A stretch of 64,000 nt of DNA from Roseovarius sp. W115 (GCF_032842945.2 NZ_CP146606.1:3042501-3106500); one strand, 5' to 3'. Shown: positions 38,314-49,187, numbered from the stretch's first letter. Notes: a model not told the origin generated them from the letters alone. A program made the numbers and translations.

Positions 38314-38763
38314 ATGACTTCGCGATTTGGCAAATGGGCCCTAAGCCTTGTCTTGGTGGCGGCGCTTGGTGCGTGTTCCCCGACGTTTCGCAGTCATGGT
38401 TACGTGCCTCCGGAAGATGAGCTGCAAACCCTGTCGGTCGGCGTTGACAGCCGCGCCACCGTGGATGATGTGGTTGGCGCTCCGTCCGCGTCGGGTTTGC
38501 TGAGTGGGGGCGACTATTACTACGTCCGTACGCGGATCAAGGAAGTTGGCTTTCGGCGCCCAGAGGTGATCGAACGTCAGGTTCTGGCCATTAGTTTCGA
38601 TCAGTCCGACACAATCGCCAATATCGAACGCTTTAGCCTGGCGGATGGGAACATTGTTCCTCTGACCCGCCGCGTTACTGATTCCACGGTTGTCGGCAGA
38701 GGGTTCCTGCGCCAGCTTCTTGGCAACTTTGGCAATATCGACCCAAGCCAGCTCTTCAACTAA
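38314..38763 (+). CDS. bamE: BamE-type outer-membrane assembly lipoprotein
   Basis: A 149-residue lipoprotein. The signal peptide FGKWALSLVLVAALGAC has lipobox LGAC-S. The mature part has the BamE/SmpA fold pattern with SVGVDSRATVDDVVGAPSASGLLSGGDYYYVRTRIK and a strand QVLAISFDQSDTIANIERF. It stabilises the BAM complex that inserts beta-barrel proteins. ATG 38314 is used because it gives a normal signal peptide; GTG/ATG codons up to nine residues upstream are less likely. A GC-rich hairpin without a T run follows at 38781-38804. Confidence 0.9.
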   Translation: MTSRFGKWALSLVLVAALGACSPTFRSHGYVPPEDELQTLSVGVDSRATVDDVVGAPSASGLLSGGDYYYVRTRIKEVGFRRPEVIERQVLAISFDQSDTIANIERFSLADGNIVPLTRRVTDSTVVGRGFLRQLLGNFGNIDPSQLFN

Positions 38764-38893
38764 AGCGTTTGGCTGTTGACCCGGGCCATCAGGTAAGGGC
38801 CCGGCGCTTCAAATACGCCACATCGATGTCTTGGCTTGTATGCGATCCTCTGCGTAGCTACGTGTAGATCAGACAGTACAAGGTGGGCATCTT

Positions 38894-39628
38894 ATGCTCA
38901 GAAAAGGACATTACCGGGTTCGCACGGCTGAGACGCAAGATGATCTGACCGCGGCTCAGCGATTGCGCCACCTTGCCTTTCTTGGCGGGCAGGGTGACGG
39001 GCTTGATCGGGACGAATTTGACCCCGTTTGCACACATTTTCTTGTTGAAGACGAAGCAACAGAAACCCTTGTGTGCTGCTTCCGGCTGTTGCCTCTGGAT
39101 GGTGGCGATGAAATCGACCGTAGCTACTCCGCCCAGTTTTATGAATTGTCCGCCTTGGCGGAGTTCGATGGTCCTATCGTTGAAATGGGCCGGTTTTGCA
39201 TTCAGCCGGATGCGCGCGACCCTGATATTCTGCGCGCAGCCTGGGCGGCGATGACGCGGTATGTCGACGAAAATGGGGTTGAGCTTCTCTTTGGGTGTTC
39301 CTCCTTCAAGGGCACTGATTCTGACGCCTATCTCGACGCCTTTGCGATGTTGAAGGAAAAACACCTTGCGCCACGGCGGTGGTTGCCGCGGGTCAAGGCC
39401 CCATCGGTGTTCAATTTTGCCCAAAAGCTGCGGTGGTTCAAACCCGATGCAAAGCAGGCGATGATGGCGATGCCTCCATTGTTGCGCACCTATCTCGTCA
39501 TGGGCGGTTGGGTCAGCGATCATGCGGTGGTCGACCGCCAGATGAACACATTGCATGTTTTCACCGGGTTAGAAATCAACGCCATTCCGCCTGCGCGTAA
39601 GCGTTTGCTTCGCGCTGTGGCGGGTTAG
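38894..39628 (+). CDS. olsB: GNAT-type N-acyltransferase, probable ornithine acyl-ACP acyltransferase
   Basis: 244 residues of the OlsB/hemolysin-like acyltransferase family, related to acyl-homoserine lactone synthases. It transfers a 3-hydroxyacyl chain from ACP to ornithine, the first step of ornithine lipid synthesis. Visible: LRHLAFLG near the N-terminus, DPVCTHFLVEDE, the acyl-ACP site strand FDGPIVEMGRFCIQPDARD, LFGCSSFKGTDSD and a C-terminal region PPLLRTYLVMGGWVSDHAVVD. OlsA, which acts next and is often adjacent, is not here. The assignment as OlsB is by family; another amine acceptor is possible. Confidence 0.85.
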   Translation: MLRKGHYRVRTAETQDDLTAAQRLRHLAFLGGQGDGLDRDEFDPVCTHFLVEDEATETLVCCFRLLPLDGGDEIDRSYSAQFYELSALAEFDGPIVEMGRFCIQPDARDPDILRAAWAAMTRYVDENGVELLFGCSSFKGTDSDAYLDAFAMLKEKHLAPRRWLPRVKAPSVFNFAQKLRWFKPDAKQAMMAMPPLLRTYLVMGGWVSDHAVVDRQMNTLHVFTGLEINAIPPARKRLLRAVAG

Positions 39629-39676
39629 GGCAAAGGCTTGCTTGACGCCCTTTCGCTCTCGGGCTAGCCCGCACAG

Positions 39677-41493
39677 ATGGCACGTGCTCCTCTTTTACAA
39701 CTGACCGACATTTCGCTTGGCTTCGGCGGCGAGCCTGTCTTTGCGGATCTGTCGCTGGTGATTCAGCCTGGTGACCGTCTGGCCCTGGTCGGGCGCAACG
39801 GCTCGGGCAAATCCACACTCATGAAGGTCATGGCGGGGCTTGTGGAGCCGGATCAGGGGAACCGCGTGGTCAAACCCGGTGCGCAAGTGGGCTATATGGA
39901 GCAAGACCCCGATATGTCGGGCTTTACCACGTTGGAAGAGTTCGCCGCGGAAGGTTTAGAGCCGTCTGAGCATTACCGCGTTGAAATGGCGTCGGAAGGG
40001 CTGCAATTTGATCCCGAACGCCCGGTTGAAACGGCCTCCGGTGGTGAACGCCGCCGTGCTGCTTTGGCGCGGTTGATGGCGCAGGCCCCGGACCTGATGC
40101 TGCTTGATGAGCCGACCAACCATCTGGATATTCACGCAATTGCCTGGCTTGAGGCCGAGTTGAAGGCCACGCGCAGCAGCTACATCCTGATCAGCCATGA
40201 CCGCATGTTCCTGCGAACGCTGACCCAGGCTACACTATGGGTTGATCGCGGGGCCACGCGGCGTTCTGACAAGGGGTTTGAGCATTTTGAGGCCTGGCGA
40301 GACAAGGTCTGGGCCGAAGAGGATCTTGCGCGGCACAAGCTCAACCGCAAGATCGCCGAAGAGGCGCGTTGGGCCGTGGAAGGCATCAGTGCCCGGCGCA
40401 AGCGCAATCAGGGTCGTGTGCGCGCCCTTCAGGATCTGCGCGCCGAGCGTGCGGCTCAGATCAAGCGTCAGGGCACGGCGGCGCTCGCACTTGATGCCGG
40501 CCCGCAATCCGGGCGCAAGGTGATCGAGGCGCGGGGGTTGGAGAAGACCTTTGGCGCGACACCCATTATCCGCAACTTCGACCTGACCATTCAGCGCAAG
40601 GATCGCGTGGCCTTTGTCGGCCCCAACGGGGTGGGCAAGACGACGCTGCTGAACCTTTTGATGAAAGCTGAGGAGCCGGATGCTGGCACGGTCAAACACG
40701 GCACCAACCTCGTGCCGGTGGTTTTTGATCAGTCCCGTGCGCAGCTCGATCCCAACATGACGCTTTGGGATAGCCTGACAGGTGATCCTGACATGCGCGT
40801 CTCGGGGCAGGCTGATCAGGTCATGGTGCGCGGCACGCCGCGTCATGTGGTTGGGTATCTAAAAGATTTTCTCTTTGACGAGCGGCAGGCGCGCGCGCCT
40901 GTGCGGTCCCTTTCGGGCGGCGAAAAGGCGCGTTTATTGCTGGCCAAGCTGATGGCGCGGGACAGTAACCTTCTGGTGCTGGACGAGCCGACCAATGATC
41001 TCGACATCGAAACCCTCGATCTTTTGCAGGAGGTTTTGGATGGCTACGACGGCACGGTCTTGCTCGTCAGCCACGATCGGGACTTTCTGGACCGCGTGGC
41101 GACAACGACTGTCGTCATGGAAGGCAGGGGCGTGCCACTGTTTACGCTGGTGGGTGGAGCGACTATCAGGCGCAAAAGCCGCAAGACGCCGCTGTCGCAC
41201 CAAAACCCGCAAAGGCCAAGCCAGATGTACCGAAACCTCAACGTCCGGTTAAACCAGCCACCAAACTGACGTTCAAGGATCAGCATCGGCTCGACACGCT
41301 GCCCGATGAAATTGCCCGGCTGGAGGCCGAGATAGCCAAGCTGGAAGGAGTGTTGGCGGACCCGGAACTCTACACCAAGGAGCCAGCGAAATTTGCCAAG
41401 GCAAGTGATGCGTTGGCAACGCGTCATGAGGCACTGGGCAAGGCTGAGGAAGAATGGCTGGAGCTGGCCGAACGGCAGGAGAGTGCGGGTTAG
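39677..41493 (+). CDS. ABC-F family ATPase (Uup-like), frame broken by one base
   Basis: About 605 residues when repaired. Two ABC domains: Walker A GRNGSGKSTLM with signature ASGGERRR and LLDEPTNHLD, then GPNGVGKTTLL with LSGGEKARLLLAKL and VLDEPTNDLD. A charged linker lies between (AEEDLARHKLNRKIAEEARW). No membrane domain; ABC-F proteins act on ribosomes or in DNA repair (Uup). After VVMEG the frame slips at a G4 run (41127-41130). One more G gives GRATVYAGGWSDYQAQKPQ and a C-terminal coiled-coil (IARLEAEIAKLEGVLADPELY) to 41493, as in Uup. Confidence 0.9.
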
Positions 41494-41497
41494 CCGC

Positions 41498-43393
41498 TTA
41501 TTCGTTGACCGTCTGCCAGGCCTCGCCAATCAAACCGTTCTGCTTTTCGATCCACATGCGCAGGGTTTTCTGAAGCAAATCAGGGCTGCGCGTATCAATC
41601 GCTTGCCACAAGGCCTGTAACGCATTGGCCATTTCGATCTCAGAAAGATGCGCCTCTTGAGCGCGCAGGATTTTGGCATGCGGCGTGGTGAGCATATCTG
41701 AGCCAATCAGCAGTTCCTCGTGCAACTTTTCGCCCGGGCGCAGGCCGGTCACCTGAATGGCGATATCGCCATTGGGATTGGTGTCATTGCGCACGGAATA
41801 CCCGGCGTTCTCGATCATTTTCTCAGCCAGGTCGCGGATCAGAACCGGTTCGCCCATATCCAGCACAAAGACGTCACCACCACGGGCAAAGGAGCCGGCC
41901 AAAAGAACAAGGCTGACCGCCTCGGGGATGGTCATGAAAAAGCGAGTGACATCCATATCCGTCAACGTCACCGGTCCGCCACGTGCAATTTGTTCCTGGA
42001 AAAGCGGAATGACCGATCCGGAGGACCCCATCACGTTGCCAAAACGTACCATAGAAAATCGCGTGGTTGTGGACCGGGTCGCCAGATCCTGCACAACCAT
42101 TTCGGCAAAGCGCTTGGATGCACCCATGATTGACGACGGCCGCACGGCCTTGTCGGTCGAGACCAGAATAAAACGCTCAACCCCTTCTGCGCGCGAGGCT
42201 TCGGCGACAGCCTTGGTGCCAAAGACGTTGTTGCGAATACCTTCTAGCGCGTTTTCCTCAACCAGCGGGACGTGTTTATAGGCCGCAGCATGCAACACGA
42301 TGTTCACCTGATATTTGCGCAGGGCAATACGAACCAGCTCGCTTTCCACCACACTGCCCAGTACCGGGACAATCTGTGTGTCGGTATCAAGTTTTTGCAG
42401 TTCGCGATGAATGTCAAACAGCGCCAACTCACTGTGATCAAACAGGATCAGTGACTTGGGCTTCCATTTGATCAACTGGCGGCAAAGCTCCGAGCCGATT
42501 GACCCGCCGGCCCCGGTCACAAGAATATTGCGGCCCTGATAGGTCTCACTCACGCCCGGCAGATCGTCTTCCAGGCGCGCGCGCCCCAACAATTCGTTGA
42601 TGTCCACTGGTTTGACATCCGATGGCGCCACGCTTGACTTGGTGATCAGGTCTGCAAAGGAGGGCAGGGCGTGTACTTCGCATCCGGTCTCGGCAATGCG
42701 CATGGTGATGGCCGACTGATCTGCAGGCTTGAGCTGTGGCATTGCGAGCACGACACGCTTGATCTCAAATCGGTTGACCAGACTTTGCAGCGCGCTTGCC
42801 GGATAGACCCGAAGCCCGGCAACAGTCAGGCCCTGTATGCGACGATCCTCATCAATAAAGGCGACGGGCTCTACCGTGTCGTCGACGCTGAGAGCCGCTG
42901 CAAGCTGTTGGCCGGTTTGACCTGCCCCGTAAATGAGAATCGGAAGTCGCGATGTGCCTTGACGAGAGAGTGCAAGAAGAACGCGGCGCAGAGCCAGCCG
43001 CGCACTGACCGCGAGGATCAAAAAAACCATGCCTGTCATCACATAGGCGGCCATCGGCAGGGCGAGATGCGGATTGACAAGGCTGAGTGCAACGCCGGCA
43101 CCGGTCAGAGACGTTGCCACAAGCGCAGTCTCAACCACACCTTGTACGTGATAGGCATTGAGTTTGGTCTTGTGCAGACCGAGGACAAAGATAAGCAAAG
43201 CCCCTACCGGCACGAGAACGGCCAATGTCGCCAGAAGATTGTCTTGCGGCATGCTCAGGGCGGCCGCGCCCCAAAGGATCCAGGCAGCAAAGAAGAGCGC
43301 GACAGGGATCAGGCTGAGATCAAGGGCAAAGGTGATAAGCCGCTTTTGCGCCTGCGTTAAAGAGTTCGCGAAATCAAAAAGTGTCTTCGACAT
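41498..43393 (-). CDS. Membrane-bound nucleotide-sugar 4,6-dehydratase/epimerase (CapD/WbpM type)
   Basis: 631 residues. Four N-terminal membrane helices (FALDLSLIPVALFFAAWILWG onward) are followed by a Rossmann-like half (LPILIYGAGQTGQQLAAAL). The catalytic extended SDR domain then has NILVTGAGGSIGSELCRQL, HAAAYKHVPLVEENALE and the proline-rich end VTGLRPGEKLHEELL. The active-site Tyr-xxx-Lys is altered to Met-containing MGASKRFAE, as is usual in this subfamily. It acts on UDP-GlcNAc-type sugars for exopolysaccharide or O-antigen. Start ATG 43393 has AAAGGT upstream. It lies downstream of a sugar transferase gene. Confidence 0.9.
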   Translation of the reverse strand: MSKTLFDFANSLTQAQKRLITFALDLSLIPVALFFAAWILWGAAALSMPQDNLLATLAVLVPVGALLIFVLGLHKTKLNAYHVQGVVETALVATSLTGAGVALSLVNPHLALPMAAYVMTGMVFLILAVSARLALRRVLLALSRQGTSRLPILIYGAGQTGQQLAAALSVDDTVEPVAFIDEDRRIQGLTVAGLRVYPASALQSLVNRFEIKRVVLAMPQLKPADQSAITMRIAETGCEVHALPSFADLITKSSVAPSDVKPVDINELLGRARLEDDLPGVSETYQGRNILVTGAGGSIGSELCRQLIKWKPKSLILFDHSELALFDIHRELQKLDTDTQIVPVLGSVVESELVRIALRKYQVNIVLHAAAYKHVPLVEENALEGIRNNVFGTKAVAEASRAEGVERFILVSTDKAVRPSSIMGASKRFAEMVVQDLATRSTTTRFSMVRFGNVMGSSGSVIPLFQEQIARGGPVTLTDMDVTRFFMTIPEAVSLVLLAGSFARGGDVFVLDMGEPVLIRDLAEKMIENAGYSVRNDTNPNGDIAIQVTGLRPGEKLHEELLIGSDMLTTPHAKILRAQEAHLSEIEMANALQALWQAIDTRSPDLLQKTLRMWIEKQNGLIGEAWQTVNE

Positions 43394-43543
43394 ACCTTTA
43401 CCCAAATATACACCGCCCGGGATTGGCCAAAGCAATGTCGTTCCAGCAAAGCCAATTGGCGACTTTCGTGTCGCTCGGCTGGTCGAAACATAGGTTCGCC
43501 TTTCCATGCTTCGCAAGGTGTTAACCTCACTCGGGCCACGAAT

Positions 43544-44203
43544 TCACCAGGTTCTGATCGCGCGCGTTGATTTTGTGAGCATTTGCTTGCCCGGTCCGAG
43601 ACCGCCCACATGTGCAAACGTCATCCAAAGCAAAACCATGTCGCGCCAAATCGAACCGTTTTCAGCCCAAAAAAGATCAAGCCGCGCTTTGGCCGGGATG
43701 CATTGATGAATGTAAACTGCATCTGCCTGCCGAGACGTGCGGCATTGTCTTAGCAAGCGCTCCTCCGTTTCGTGAAAGAACAGCGTGGCAAAGCCTGTGA
43801 CACCGGGGCGCGCGCGCAGCACGTCCTTGTAAAGCTCAGGGCGCATATTTACGAAACGCCTGAGCGGTGGGCGCGGGCCAACAAAACTCATGTCGCCGCG
43901 CAAGATATTGAAAATCTGAGGAATTTCGTCCAGACGCGTCCGCCGCAGCACGCTGCCGAGCCTTGTGACGCGGTTGGATTTGTAGCCAGCCGTTACTGAG
44001 TTGTCTGCCGTGCCTTCGCGCATTGTCCGAAACTTCCACAGGGTGAAGCCTTGATCATGCGTCTTCATGCGTTCTGAGTGAAAGAACACAGGTCGTCCAT
44101 CCAGTAGAAGTATAGCAAACGCAATCAGAATGCCTGGCAGGACAAGGATCGCCCCCAGCACGAGCGACAAACATACATCTACGCAGCGTTTTGAAAAACT
44201 CAT
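43544..44203 (-). CDS. Undecaprenyl-phosphate sugar-1-phosphate transferase
   Basis: A 219-residue bacterial sugar transferase (WbaP/PglC core type). One N-terminal membrane/re-entrant helix (VDVCLSLVLGAILVLPGILIA) precedes the conserved cytosolic part: GRPVFFHSERM, FTLWKFRTM, RRTRLDEIPQIFNILRGDMSFVGPRPP (the Asp-Glu catalytic pair) and PGVTGFA. It starts lipid-linked polysaccharide synthesis by transferring a sugar phosphate to the carrier lipid. Its ATG overlaps the epimerase stop by four bases. Confidence 0.92.
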   Translation of the reverse strand: MSFSKRCVDVCLSLVLGAILVLPGILIAFAILLLDGRPVFFHSERMKTHDQGFTLWKFRTMREGTADNSVTAGYKSNRVTRLGSVLRRTRLDEIPQIFNILRGDMSFVGPRPPLRRFVNMRPELYKDVLRARPGVTGFATLFFHETEERLLRQCRTSRQADAVYIHQCIPAKARLDLFWAENGSIWRDMVLLWMTFAHVGGLGPGKQMLTKSTRAIRTW

Positions 44204-45069
44204 AAGGCGGCCTCTAAGGCACGCCAGTCCGCAATGAGTGCATCAGCCGTTTCCTGCCTTGGAAGGTCCGGAAATGATCCAATCAACTTCGAGATATCAA
44301 GTGTAACATTTTGGACTGCGGTCTCCGGGGCAGGGCGCCAGACAATGTCTTTCCCTGCGGCTCTGGACACGTCTTCCATGCTGACTGAGCCAGCCGAGGC
44401 CACGTTCAGAATTTTTGGAACGCTTTCAGCCTTTGCCAACCGCAAGACAAGTTGCAACAAATCCCCCGCCGTCAGATAACTGCGTTGCGGGCCCAAGCCG
44501 TCGTCAAACCGGTCTAAGTAAACCGGTGCGTCGCCCATTAATGCCGGGGCAAGACTATCGGCTCCCACGACATTCGCCAGACGCAGGATAATGTCCTGAG
44601 GATCATCTTCCTTTGCCGTTTCTGAAACCCGCGTCTCCATCGCGCATTTCGCAGCACCGTAGGCGTTTGCAGGTGTCATAGGGGCCTCTTCCGTCAGGTT
44701 CTGACCTGGGCCGTAGACGGCGGCTGATGACATGTGCACCACGCGATGCGCGCCGCAGTGACGCGCCACTTCGCGACTTAAGCCAGCCAGTTCGGAATTC
44801 TGTGCCAAGGTGCGCTCATCTCCATCTGTGCGCCCCCAAAGCGCGACGACCATGTCGCATTTTGGGAGCAGGTCAAATGGATCACCGGGCGACCAGCGAA
44901 TGTCACCGTCATGCCCGCGGGATTGAAACAGGATTTCAAACCCGGCACATTCCGATATCCTTACCGCGGCGCGAAGAAGCCGCCCCAAACGTCCACTGGA
45001 TCCGGTGATCAATATGCGATTTATTTGATCCAAATTGGTTTCAATCTCGTTACGCCGAAAGGGTTTCAC
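44200..45069 (-). CDS. NAD-dependent epimerase/dehydratase family protein
   Basis: A 289-residue extended SDR enzyme: RILITGSSGRLGRLL near residue 18 binds NAD, MVVALWGRTDG, VVHMSSAAVYGPGQNLTEE and AYGAAKCAMETRV (Tyr-xxx-Lys) form the active site. It probably acts on a nucleotide sugar; the downstream transferase and CapD-like genes make this an exopolysaccharide group. It begins with GTG at 45069 after GAGGTAA. It could alternatively be a C4 reductase; the sequence does not decide. Confidence 0.82.
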   Translation of the reverse strand: MKPFRRNEIETNLDQINRILITGSSGRLGRLLRAAVRISECAGFEILFQSRGHDGDIRWSPGDPFDLLPKCDMVVALWGRTDGDERTLAQNSELAGLSREVARHCGAHRVVHMSSAAVYGPGQNLTEEAPMTPANAYGAAKCAMETRVSETAKEDDPQDIILRLANVVGADSLAPALMGDAPVYLDRFDDGLGPQRSYLTAGDLLQLVLRLAKAESVPKILNVASAGSVSMEDVSRAAGKDIVWRPAPETAVQNVTLDISKLIGSFPDLPRQETADALIADWRALEAAL

Positions 45070-45114
45070 TTACCTCACGTCTATACAGGCCCGGCTTTTT
45101 TTGAATTCACACCT

Positions 45115-45837
45115 TTAGAGAACGGTAAAAATGTTCTCTTGCTCTTTGCTCTTTTCTGGATCGTCATCTGACAAGAGATCCAGTTTTCCTGGTGCGTTGG
45201 TCAGATCGTCTTCCGAGTCCGGCTTCCGAGTTGTTTCGAACTGCACGGCCTTAAGATCAAAGGCTTCCGGCACGGCTGCCCTGGCATCTTCCACTTCGGG
45301 GCGCGGCATATCAGAGGGGGCGGCCATCAGCATGGGGATGTCCTGCATCGGGCGTGATGTTGCGCGTGCAGTCTCGTCAAGCGTCACTCTGCGTGGCACG
45401 ATTTTGTGCCCAAGGCGCCGCGGCCCCGCAATTCGGTGCCTTCCAATGAGCGCCGCTTTGCGAATCTCTGACCGACGCAAACTGGAATAGGACAGAAGCA
45501 CAGCGCACACCATGGTCAGATCCCGCCAGAAATCACTGATCGTGCCAGCTTGGGGCAAAAGGAAATTCTGCACCAAACTCGACGATAAAACGAAAAGCGC
45601 CAGAGCCAGGCAGCTCAGCCTGAGTTGCCAACCCGTCATGTAGATCACGGTGAGCGAAAAGAGCACCATTGTGCCCAGAAGATCGGCCAACACCGGATTG
45701 GAATAGACGATGAACAACGCCGTGGGTTCAAACCCGGTAATCAATCCCATAGAGATCGCAACAAAGTAGGACCCGACAACAATGCGGATCAGGTTCAGAC
45801 CAGTATGGTCCAGCCATGTTTGCGTTCGTGGTGTCAC
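45115..45837 (-). CDS. Membrane protein of unknown function
   Basis: About 240 residues. Four membrane helices are visible: NLIRIVVGSYFVAISMGLITGF, NPVLADLLGTMVLFSLTVIYM, LRLSCLALALFVLSSSLVQNF and RDLTMVCAVLLSYSSL. A polar cytosolic tail follows (IVPRRVTLDETARATSRPM to KSKEQENIFTVL). The start is uncertain: GTG 45837 (MTPRTQTWLDHTGLN) is chosen. A longer frame to 45930 adds a Cys-rich, unlikely N-terminus. It follows gyrA on the same strand. The DoxX-like helix pattern is only suggestive. Confidence 0.6.
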   Translation of the reverse strand: MTPRTQTWLDHTGLNLIRIVVGSYFVAISMGLITGFEPTALFIVYSNPVLADLLGTMVLFSLTVIYMTGWQLRLSCLALALFVLSSSLVQNFLLPQAGTISDFWRDLTMVCAVLLSYSSLRRSEIRKAALIGRHRIAGPRRLGHKIVPRRVTLDETARATSRPMQDIPMLMAAPSDMPRPEVEDARAAVPEAFDLKAVQFETTRKPDSEDDLTNAPGKLDLLSDDDPEKSKEQENIFTVL

Positions 45838-45960
45838 GCGATCTGGTTTCCGTTCGTAGCAACGCCCAAAGACGCCACATCCCCTACAGGGAAGCAGAAT
45901 GATTAACCATTGCGGCACAAATGGACCCAAACCTTGGCAAATCCTGTGAATTTGCAGAGG

Positions 45961-48705
45961 TTATTCGACCGGCTGTTCCTCGGTTTCGTCCTCATCTCCG
46001 GTCTCGGCAATCCAGGCGACACTGACCACCTGTTCACCCTTGCCGGTGTCAAACACCTTCACCCCTCCGGCACTTCTCGAGCGGAAGGAAATGCCATCAA
46101 CCGGCACGCGGATCGACTGTCCGCGCGACGTGGCCAGCATGATCTGGTCCTCCATTTCGACGGGGAACGACGCCACAAGTGCGCCAGCGCGCATGGCCTT
46201 GTCCATCGCCTGAACGCCCATACCTCCGCGTCCGCGCACCGGGTAGTCATGGCTGGAACTCAGCTTACCCGCGCCTTGCTCGGTGATCGTCAGGATCAGG
46301 TTCTCGGCGGCTTGCATCTCTTCAAAACGTTCCTGACTGATTGAGGCATTTTCATTGCCTTCTTCGTCGCTTACAGCCTCTTCTTCAGACGTTCCAGCCA
46401 ACGCGCGGCGCATCTTGAGGTAGGCGGCGCGTTCATCGGTATCGGCCTTGAAATGGCGGATGACCGACATCGAGACAACCTCGTCATCGCCTTGAAGCCT
46501 GATACCCCGAACGCCAGTGGAGTCGCGTCCTTTGAACACGCGCACCTCGGTTGTCGGGAAGCGAATGGCACGGCCCGAATTGGTCACCAGCATCACGTCA
46601 TCGTCTTGGGAACAAATGCGTGCATTCACCAGACGCGTGGCCTCATCCGGCAGCTTCATGGCAATCTTGCCATTTGACTTCACGTTGGTGAAATCCGACA
46701 GCGCATTGCGCCGCACATCGCCTGCGGAGGTGGCAAAGAAGATCTGAAGGTCGTTCCATTCCTCTTCGGGCACATCGACGGGCATGATGGCTGCAATACT
46801 CACGCCTGGCGGGATCGGCAGAATATTCACAATCGCCTTGCCCTTTGCCGTCCGTCCGCCCAAAGGCAGCCGCCAGGTCTTGAGCTTGTAGACCATGCCA
46901 TCGGTGGTGAAGAACAAAAGCTGCGTATGGGTGTTGGCCACAAAGAGGGTGGTGATCACATCCTCTTCCTTGGTCTGCATGCCCGACACACCCTTGCCAC
47001 CCCGCTTCTGTGCACGGAAATCGGCGAGCGCGGTACGCTTGATGTAGCCGCCGGACGTCACCGTCACGACCATGTCTTCGCGCTCAATGAGGTCCTCGTC
47101 CTCCATATCGCCAGACCAGTCGACAATCTCAGTGCGGCGTGGGACGGCGAATTGCTCTTTCACCTCTTTGAGCTCGTCCGAGATGATCTCCATGATCCGC
47201 TCTCGGCTGGCCAAAATAGCTAGGTATTCCTTGATCTTACCTGCCAACTCCTGCAGCTCATCGGTGACTTCTTTCACGCCAATCTGCGTCAGACGCTGCA
47301 GTCGCAGATCCAGGATGGCACGGGCCTGTGTTTCGCTGAGATTATACGTCCCGTCGTCGTTTGCCGTATGAGTTGGATCATCAATCAGTGCGATGTATTC
47401 CAGAATGTCTTGCGCCGGCCAACGGCGTTCCATCAGCTTTTGCCGCGCCTCAGCGGCATCAGCAGAACTGCGGATCGTGGCCACGACCTCATCCACGTTG
47501 CTGACGGCGACAGCCAGACCGCAAAGGATGTGGCTGCGTTCACGTGCTTTTCGCAGGTCAAATGCGGTGCGGCGGGCCACAACCTCTTCACGGAAGCTGA
47601 TGAAGGCAGAGAGAAAGCCGTACAGTGTCAGCTGCTCTGGCCGACCACCATTCAAGGCCAACATGTTGCAGCCGAAATGCGTCTGCATCGGCGTGAACCG
47701 GAAGAGTTGGTTGAGAACCACTTCGGCCGTCGCGTCGCGTTTCAGTTCCACCACGACTCGCACGCCATTGCGGTCGGATTCGTCTTGCACATGGCTGATG
47801 CCATCAATCTTCTTGTCACGCACGGTTTCGGCGATTTTTTCAATCATCGCCGCCTTGTTCACTTGATACGGAATCTCATCAATAACAATGGCGTAGCGAT
47901 CTTTTCTAATTTCCTCGACGCGTGTTTTAGAACGAATGATTACGCTTCCACGCCCTTCGATATAGGCTTTGCGTGCGCCGGACCGGCCCAGCATGATGCC
48001 GCCGGTTGGAAAATCCGGGCCGGGAACATATTCGATGAGCTGTTCAGAGCTTAGATCCGGATTTTCAATCAATGCCAGAGTGGCATCCACCACTTCACCA
48101 AGGTTATGTGGCGGGATGTTGGTGGCCATACCAACAGCAATACCGCCTGCGCCGTTAACCAGCATGTTAGGGAAGCGTGCAGGCAGGACAGAAGGCTCCT
48201 GATCCTTGCCGTCGTAGTTGTCCTGAAAGTTAACCGTGTCCTTTTCAATATCCGCCAAAAGCGACGCAGCGGGCTTGTCCATGCGCACTTCGGTGTAGCG
48301 CATCGCCGCCGGATTATCGCCATCCATTGAGCCAAAGTTGCCTTGCCCATCAAGCAAAGGCAGGGACATCGAGAAATCCTGCGCCATCCGCACCAGGGCG
48401 TCATAGATCGCGCTATCGCCGTGGGGGTGGTATTTACCCATGACGTCACCCACCGGGCGGGCGGACTTACGATACGCTTTGTCATGCGTATTTCCGGTCT
48501 CGTGCATGGCGTAAAGAATGCGCCGATGCACCGGTTTCAGGCCATCACGAAGGTCAGGAATGGCGCGGCTGACAATCACCGACATCGCATAGTCGAGATA
48601 GGATGTTTTCATCTCGTCGATGATTGACACCGATGGCCCATCATATGGCGGGCGCTCCGGCGGTATTTCATCTTCATTTTTAGGGGTTTCTGGCGTGTCG
48701 TTCAC
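45961..48705 (-). CDS. gyrA: DNA gyrase subunit A
   Basis: The breakage-reunion subunit of gyrase, about 914 residues. The N-terminal core has [13 protein letters not shown], the quinolone region [22 protein letters not shown] (Ser and Asp in the wild-type positions) and the catalytic Tyr in [10 protein letters not shown]. The GyrA box QKRGGKG begins the C-terminal DNA-wrapping propeller, which carries an acidic insert and tail. GTG 48705 ([13 protein letters not shown]) is preferred because AAGGCGAG precedes it. An ATG at 48732 has no ribosome site and lies only about a dozen bases from the predicted transcription start. Confidence 0.96.
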   Translation of the reverse strand: MNDTPETPKNEDEIPPERPPYDGPSVSIIDEMKTSYLDYAMSVIVSRAIPDLRDGLKPVHRRILYAMHETGNTHDKAYRKSARPVGDVMGKYHPHGDSAIYDALVRMAQDFSMSLPLLDGQGNFGSMDGDNPAAMRYTEVRMDKPAASLLADIEKDTVNFQDNYDGKDQEPSVLPARFPNMLVNGAGGIAVGMATNIPPHNLGEVVDATLALIENPDLSSEQLIEYVPGPDFPTGGIMLGRSGARKAYIEGRGSVIIRSKTRVEEIRKDRYAIVIDEIPYQVNKAAMIEKIAETVRDKKIDGISHVQDESDRNGVRVVVELKRDATAEVVLNQLFRFTPMQTHFGCNMLALNGGRPEQLTLYGFLSAFISFREEVVARRTAFDLRKARERSHILCGLAVAVSNVDEVVATIRSSADAAEARQKLMERRWPAQDILEYIALIDDPTHTANDDGTYNLSETQARAILDLRLQRLTQIGVKEVTDELQELAGKIKEYLAILASRERIMEIISDELKEVKEQFAVPRRTEIVDWSGDMEDEDLIEREDMVVTVTSGGYIKRTALADFRAQKRGGKGVSGMQTKEEDVITTLFVANTHTQLLFFTTDGMVYKLKTWRLPLGGRTAKGKAIVNILPIPPGVSIAAIMPVDVPEEEWNDLQIFFATSAGDVRRNALSDFTNVKSNGKIAMKLPDEATRLVNARICSQDDDVMLVTNSGRAIRFPTTEVRVFKGRDSTGVRGIRLQGDDEVVSMSVIRHFKADTDERAAYLKMRRALAGTSEEEAVSDEEGNENASISQERFEEMQAAENLILTITEQGAGKLSSSHDYPVRGRGGMGVQAMDKAMRAGALVASFPVEMEDQIMLATSRGQSIRVPVDGISFRSRSAGGVKVFDTGKGEQVVSVAWIAETGDEDETEEQPVE

Positions 48706-48750
48706 GTGGTGTCTCGCCTTGTCGCGCTGCATCTATATATAGTTACCAAA

Positions 48751-48780
48751 ACTATATCAGAGGCAGGATATAGGGTGCAA
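48751..48780 (-). promoter_or_regulatory. Predicted sigma-70-type promoter of gyrA
   Basis: On the minus strand TTGCAC (plus 48775-48780) and TATAGT (plus 48751-48756) are separated by 18 bases. Transcription would begin near 48744, giving a leader of about 40 bases before the GTG start of gyrA. Confidence 0.4.
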
Positions 48781-48908
48781 TCCCTGTGAGTCCCCTTGTT
48801 TGGCAGCCAGCTCGATGAGGTGATAACACGTTGTTTTTGTTGAAAAGTAATTTTTTCATGGCAACATATTGAGGCGGGGTGCAACGAAAACAAGTAATGA
48901 GGTGAGCC

Positions 48909-49178
48909 ATGACCATGTCTGAAACCGAAATGATGCTCAAAGGCTATGGGCTGACCACGGCCGAAATGTTCTATCACATGCCAGATTACGCACATGTGCT
49001 GAATACATTTATCTGGCAGGACTACGATACTGCGCCAGACCACCCAAACCTGTTCAAGTTTATAGAATTTTGGCAGGACGAAATTGAAGGTCCGCTGCAT
49101 TCGGTGAAATTCACCCACCGTAAGCTTATTAGTCCAGGCGAATGGCGGCATGTGACGGGTGAGTTTCAGGTGCACTGA
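48909..49178 (+). CDS. Usg family protein
   Basis: An 89-residue protein matching the small Usg family of alphaproteobacteria, recognised by MLKGYGLTTAEMFYHMPDY, FIWQDYDTAPDHPNLFKFI and GPLHSVKFTHRKLISPGEWR. The family is widespread and its function is not established; names linking it to other enzymes are historical. It stands alone, divergent from gyrA, with a shared terminator hairpin after it. Confidence 0.88.
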   Translation: MTMSETEMMLKGYGLTTAEMFYHMPDYAHVLNTFIWQDYDTAPDHPNLFKFIEFWQDEIEGPLHSVKFTHRKLISPGEWRHVTGEFQVH

Positions 49179-49187
49179 CGTGCAAAA

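Noticed and set aside
38781..38804. CCGGGCC/GGCCCGG hairpin after bamE as a terminator
   Set aside because: No T run follows on either strand; it may form a structure but cannot be called a Rho-independent terminator.
48732..48734. ATG 27 bases upstream of the chosen gyrA start
   Set aside because: No ribosome site precedes it and it lies only about a dozen bases from the predicted transcription start; the GTG at 48705 has AAGGCGAG.
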